The notes beneath the pieces were generated by a model. The model searched no databases. It was given only the letters and a program-made list of their open reading frames with translations, and was not told the origin of the DNA. A stretch of DNA of 27,933 nt from JBCCYM01 sp039190005 (GTDB lineage Bacteria > Pseudomonadota > Gammaproteobacteria > UBA12402). Every line of letters starts with the position of its first letter. The first letter of the stretch is position 1. The translations under genes and the position numbers were made by a program. Of the stretch, positions 25,901 to 27,933 are shown piece by piece. Location of the stretch: assembly GCA_039190005.1 (NCBI GenBank), contig JBCCYM010000015.1:1-27933 (forward strand). Direction: 5' to 3'.

Positions 25901-26104
25901 GTCCAAGCCTTTTTGCCTTTTCTGTCTGGCACGTACTTTTTTGACTAAGCGCTCAGCCCGTTCGACGATAAGCACTTTCGCTGTTTCAGAAATAGAGAGT
26001 TGCTTTATTAACGCTTTAAGACAAGCGGACTCATCAACTCGATAAGCCTCGGCAATTTTTTTCCGCGTTGACGATAGTTTAACAGGTAAATCGGTAAAAA
26101 TCAT
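22949..26104 (-). CDS. putA: bifunctional proline dehydrogenase / glutamate-semialdehyde dehydrogenase PutA
   Basis: A 1051-residue enzyme oxidising proline to glutamate. The FAD-dependent proline dehydrogenase half (about 1-540) shows R-L-I-K-G-A-Y-W-D-S-E and the C-terminal helix R-I-Y-A-P-V-G-E-H-E-D-L-L-S-Y-L-M-R-R. The aldehyde dehydrogenase half (about 560-1040) shows S-P-W-N-F-P, catalytic Glu near 802 (A-E-T-G-G-Q-N-A) and catalytic Cys near 836 (G-Q-R-C-S-A-L-R). It lacks the N-terminal ribbon-helix-helix repressor domain of E. coli PutA, so it should not regulate its own operon, and it lacks the extra C-terminal domain of longer PutAs. The ATG at 26104 (preceded by GAGAG) is preferred over an in-frame TTG at 26119. 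It is first in an operon with the small membrane gene and putP. Confidence 0.96.
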   Translation of the reverse strand: MIFTDLPVKLSSTRKKIAEAYRVDESACLKALIKQLSISETAKVLIVERAERLVKKVRARQKRQKGLDAILQTYDLSSEEGIALMCVAESLLRIPDSANVDEILSDKLGRIKWSANKSQNDSLFTNAVTWSLMLTGKLYQPPINERVSLQENLWRAIQKGTSPAIRSAVRQMMTFMGNKFVMGKTIEAALKRSKTFEQKGYRYSFDMLGEAAYTQADAETYFQSYCHAIEKVGEQAKGLGPIKAAGISVKLSALHPRYEVAKQARLTRELLPRVKTLMLKAKHYDINLTIDAEEADRLEPSLEIISHLLADPDLAAWDGLGVAVQSYQKRAPFVLDCLAETARKHQHKLMVRLIKGAYWDSEIKVSQELGLKNYPVFTRKNATDVSFLACAQKLLTMTDVIYPQFATHNAHSIATILEWTKGINFEFQCLHGMGQNIYDFIVGKENLDIPCRIYAPVGEHEDLLSYLMRRLLENGANTSFVNLVAQQDIATEKLLQDPIEHIAAVDCQPHPHIPLPCGIYGESRKNAKGLDLSDPLILRALNQHMDKQMKTFPINVAPLINGKEKKSVKSSVIASPCDHKLAVVELAESTIQQVREAMRQAAKAQPRWNAVPVAQRADIILRAAEKLEQDMMEFMTIISLEAGKTINDCVSEVREAIDFCRYYAAEAKKNLAPIVLPGPTGETNTLSMHGRGVIVCISPWNFPLAIFTGQIIAALVTGNAVVAKPAEQTPAIAYAMVKLLHQAGVHTGALQLVLGSGEQLGDSLVNDPRLSGVMFTGSTATARLINLNLAKRDGPILPFIAETGGQNAMIVDSTALPEQVTADVIRSAFGSAGQRCSALRVLYIQDDIADKLIKMLSGAMAELQLGDAWLLETDVGPVIDAPARNHLQQHIERMKNEAKLIYTVDVSHVKDNGFFVGPTMVELRSIKQLPEEVFGPILHVIRYKGQALEKVVADINNTGYGLTFGVHSRIKNRYTELVQQVDAGNAYVNRNIVGAVVGVQPFGGEKLSGTGPKAGGPHYLYRLITERTCTVNTTAVGGNASLLMLSEEEEN

Positions 26105-26164
26105 GTTACTCTCTTTCAATACATCCCAATATAGTTATTTAATCAGACACTCTCTAATCACCAT

Positions 26165-26193
26165 ATTATGTAAAATTTATGAAAAAAAGTAAA
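26165..26193 (-). promoter_or_regulatory. promoter candidate of the putA operon
   Basis: On the minus strand TTTACT (26193-26188) and CATAAT (26170-26165) are separated by 17 bp. Transcription would start near 26158, leaving a leader of about 54 nt before the putA ATG. Both hexamers deviate from consensus and the region is AT-rich, so this is tentative. Confidence 0.35.
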
Positions 26194-26235
26194 AGGTTTT
26201 TAAAATAGTCGCGATAAGGCCGGAAATAAATGCCT

Positions 26236-26511
26236 CTATAGCGTGATATTTAATTCAAGAATAGAATTCGTATGAGAAGCTTTATAAATACCTTCACCGG
26301 CTATTCCAGTGAAATCATTTGTGCCAGAGCCAGGCATAATTTTAAGTGAAGATGTCGCTATACCATTTTCAAAAACTCCTTCATCTCTCAAGATAAAACT
26401 TCCTTTTTTGTCTTGAAGCTCAGCAGAAATAACAAGCAAACCTAGATACTGAGCGCGGATATTACGACGCTTTTGACCATTATCCCATTTTTTCATGATA
26501 AATGCATGCAA
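26236..26511 (-). CDS. small DUF3224-like protein, probably internally shortened
   Basis: A 91-residue protein. Residues about 22-75 resemble the C-terminal half of DUF3224 proteins: Y-L-G-L-L-V-I-S-A-E-L, K-G-S-F-I-L-R-D-E-G-V-F, P-G-S-G-T-N-D-F-T-G-I-A-G-E-G. DUF3224 members are usually about 120-140 residues; here the N-terminal part is only about 20 residues (with K-K-W-D, as near the family start), which suggests an internal deletion. Function of the family is not established to my knowledge. A second in-frame ATG at 26496 is possible. It faces away from the genes to its right, across an AT-rich gap. Confidence 0.55.
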   Translation of the reverse strand: MHAFIMKKWDNGQKRRNIRAQYLGLLVISAELQDKKGSFILRDEGVFENGIATSSLKIMPGSGTNDFTGIAGEGIYKASHTNSILELNITL

Positions 26512-26563
26512 TGTTTATAAAACTATGATACGATTATTTTTAGAATAAAAACTTAAAAATAAC

Positions 26564-26821
26564 ATGAAAAAAAAGAATAATACGTTAAAGTCATTACGAT
26601 CTAATCAAACCTTATTGCACAAAGTCCAACAACAGCAATACGATGTCTTCTATCATCAGCTTCAGTTCTTACACTGTCATATTTTTGGCAGCACATCTGA
26701 GCATTATGTTGATAAGCAATCGCCCCAATTAGACTTACTCAGTGTACAGCATAAACAAATTGCCGAAGATCAAAGAAAAACGTTATTTTTCCTATATGCC
26801 CAAAAGAGACAATATGAATGA
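26564..26821 (+). pseudogene. fragment of an IS66-like transposase N-terminus
   Basis: An 85-codon open frame whose layout resembles the N-terminal part of IS66 TnpC transposases: a Gln-rich helix (L-L-H-K-V-Q-Q-Q-Q-Y) followed by H-I-F-G-S-T-S-E-H-Y and P-Q-L-D-L-L-S, compare the family pattern LFGxxSExx...Q-L. IS66 transposases are about 500 residues, so nearly all of the catalytic part is missing. The frame closes at a TGA overlapping the start region of the next gene. It is probably an insertion-sequence remnant, perhaps the vehicle that brought the next gene. It could instead be an intact small protein of unknown function. Confidence 0.45.
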
Positions 26822-27803
26822 TAAACATATTAATATACTTAACGAACTAATTAAAAAATTTGACCGAAAAATTCCCGCAACGAAAAAAATTAACGTTAAT
26901 AGAAAGAAGATGATTCCTGGAGATATTATATGTCATAGAAATCATTATGGGAAAGAGTATCATTATGCACATTATATGGTTTACCACGGCAATGGAAGAG
27001 CAGGCAATTCTCAGCTAGGAGAGTATCAGCAAGGAATAAGAGAAAAAAAATTATACACCTTTAATATTCATTGTGCTTATATATACCGTCATAGATCAGA
27101 CATTATACGTGAAAATATGTGGAAGATTTCCGAAAGATTTTCAATAATTAGTGGTGGATCTAATAATATCAAAAAATACACAAAAAACCGTCATGGTGAT
27201 TTGCCAACTCCATATAATGACGAAAGAACTTTATATCATGGAAATGATATACTTGTAAGAAATCTCATATTGGGCTATAAAATATTGAAAAGAGCTTATG
27301 CAAACCTTCAGGAAGTCGATGGAATTAAGTTCCGTGTATTAAGTAAGAAAAAAGGTGTTCATTGTAGTATGTATGTGCGATATGTGTTGTATGGGGCCTA
27401 CATGCTATATATTTTAGAAGAATATGAAAACAGTCTTTTTTGCAAATATATAGTAAAAAATATTACAGATAAAAGTGTTAAATCCACTATGGTTAAGCTA
27501 GGTTCGAATGGACGAGATCAAGTAAAACGATGCTTTAAACTTCTGTGTAATCAGTACAAAAACAACCTTATGCTTTTACAAGCAGAAGAATTATTTGGGA
27601 ATCACGACCCGAAAATGTCTATTTTTAAAAAAAATATATTTCAGAACAATAAGATATGGGAATATAAAAAGAAAACAGGCAACAAGATACTTAATGAAGA
27701 TACAATTCTTATTACTACCGCAAATGATTTTGAAAAGCCCAAGCAATACAATAGTAATACCAAATCTAATTTAACTTGGGACGATTTAAATTTCAGTGGA
27801 TGA
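26814..27803 (+). CDS. permuted papain-like (YiiX / NlpC-P60-like) putative cysteine hydrolase, candidate effector
   Basis: A 329-residue protein from the ATG at 26814; the frame is open from 26742 but earlier starts lie inside the transposase fragment and AAGAGA precedes 26814. The N-terminal half has I-P-G-D-I-I-C (34-40), then Y-H-Y-A-H-Y-M-V-Y-H-G-N-G (49-61) with a candidate catalytic His53. The later segment G-V-H-C-S-M-Y-V-R-Y-V-L (181-192) supplies a candidate Cys184. His before Cys is the order of permuted NlpC/P60-like papain folds (YiiX, LRAT-like), which act as amidases, acyltransferases or deubiquitinase-like effectors. No signal peptide or membrane helix is visible. The C-terminal third (about 230-329) is unrecognised, Lys/Asn-rich and hydrophilic. 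Base composition is clearly more AT-rich than the core genes, suggesting acquisition. An effector role is inference. Confidence 0.55.
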   Translation: MNDKHINILNELIKKFDRKIPATKKINVNRKKMIPGDIICHRNHYGKEYHYAHYMVYHGNGRAGNSQLGEYQQGIREKKLYTFNIHCAYIYRHRSDIIRENMWKISERFSIISGGSNNIKKYTKNRHGDLPTPYNDERTLYHGNDILVRNLILGYKILKRAYANLQEVDGIKFRVLSKKKGVHCSMYVRYVLYGAYMLYILEEYENSLFCKYIVKNITDKSVKSTMVKLGSNGRDQVKRCFKLLCNQYKNNLMLLQAEELFGNHDPKMSIFKKNIFQNNKIWEYKKKTGNKILNEDTILITTANDFEKPKQYNSNTKSNLTWDDLNFSG

Positions 27804-27836
27804 TGTTTGACAGCAACCATTCACAACCCTTGCGGC

Positions 27837-27865
27837 GGGTACAAACTTAGCTGTACCCACATTTT
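27837..27865 (+). terminator. candidate terminator hairpin after the papain-like gene
   Basis: GGGTACA (27837-27843) and TGTACCC (27852-27858) form a perfect 7-bp stem with an 8-nt loop, followed by ACATTTTAT. It lies 34 nt after the stop codon. The U-tract is interrupted, so efficiency is uncertain. From here to the end of the window the sequence is AT-rich with no gene visible. Confidence 0.5.
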
Positions 27866-27933
27866 ATAATTTGATTTAAATCAGCTAATAACTATAAAAA
27901 TGTTTTTATATAACTTTTCTATAGTTACTTGAG

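Noticed and set aside
1..27933. tRNA and rRNA genes.
   Set aside because: No cloverleaf-like sequence with a T-loop GGTTCGAATCC-type signature and no rRNA segment was seen on either strand by eye.

Overview
The window reads as a chromosomal segment of a gammaproteobacterium, most likely in or near the Legionellales (Legionella/Coxiella-like). The reasons are a LbtU-type siderophore porin, the hfq-hflX pair, gammaproteobacterial RpsF, RplI, Rph, RadA and Pgi proteins, moderately AT-rich DNA, many dispersed palindromic repeats and a candidate secreted papain-like enzyme. The assignment rests on protein resemblance recalled from memory, not on a search.

Layout: (1) 1-965, an S24/CI-like repressor whose catalytic dyad looks substituted, behind an extended -10 promoter bracketed by two palindromes. 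(2) 963-1052, a small repeat element with 13-bp inverted ends that supplies the stop codon of the next gene. (3) 1046-11190, minus strand: a 2081-residue non-ribosomal peptide synthetase (A-T-C-A-T-R, the AusA layout), then a soluble histidine kinase with four near-identical PAS domains, then a response regulator overlapping the kinase by ATGA. This trio could make and sense a reductively released dipeptide product (aldehyde, alcohol or pyrazinone). (4) 11390-12995, hflX and hfq on the minus strand. (5) 13106-16397, plus strand: promoter and leader, a fused rpsF-rpsR gene, rplI, rph and radA. (6) 16408-17480, a dRS3-like palindrome pair, a cpYpsA gene and repeat elements. (7) pgi, a second repeat block and a bidirectional terminator. 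(8) 19525-21168, the LbtU-like porin, with a hairpin over its ribosome binding site and start codon. (9) 21373-26193, a proline utilisation operon: putA, an unlisted 35-residue membrane protein, and putP. (10) 26236-27933, an AT-rich accessory tail with a shortened DUF3224-like gene, an IS66-like transposase fragment and a permuted papain-like (YiiX/NlpC-P60-like) protein.

The items most worth following are the NRPS/kinase/regulator trio, the S6-S18 ribosomal protein fusion (with a leader resembling the S6:S18-binding motif), the Hfq with a 15-nt tandem-repeat N-terminal extension and substituted RNA-binding residues, and the small membrane protein coupled to putA and putP.
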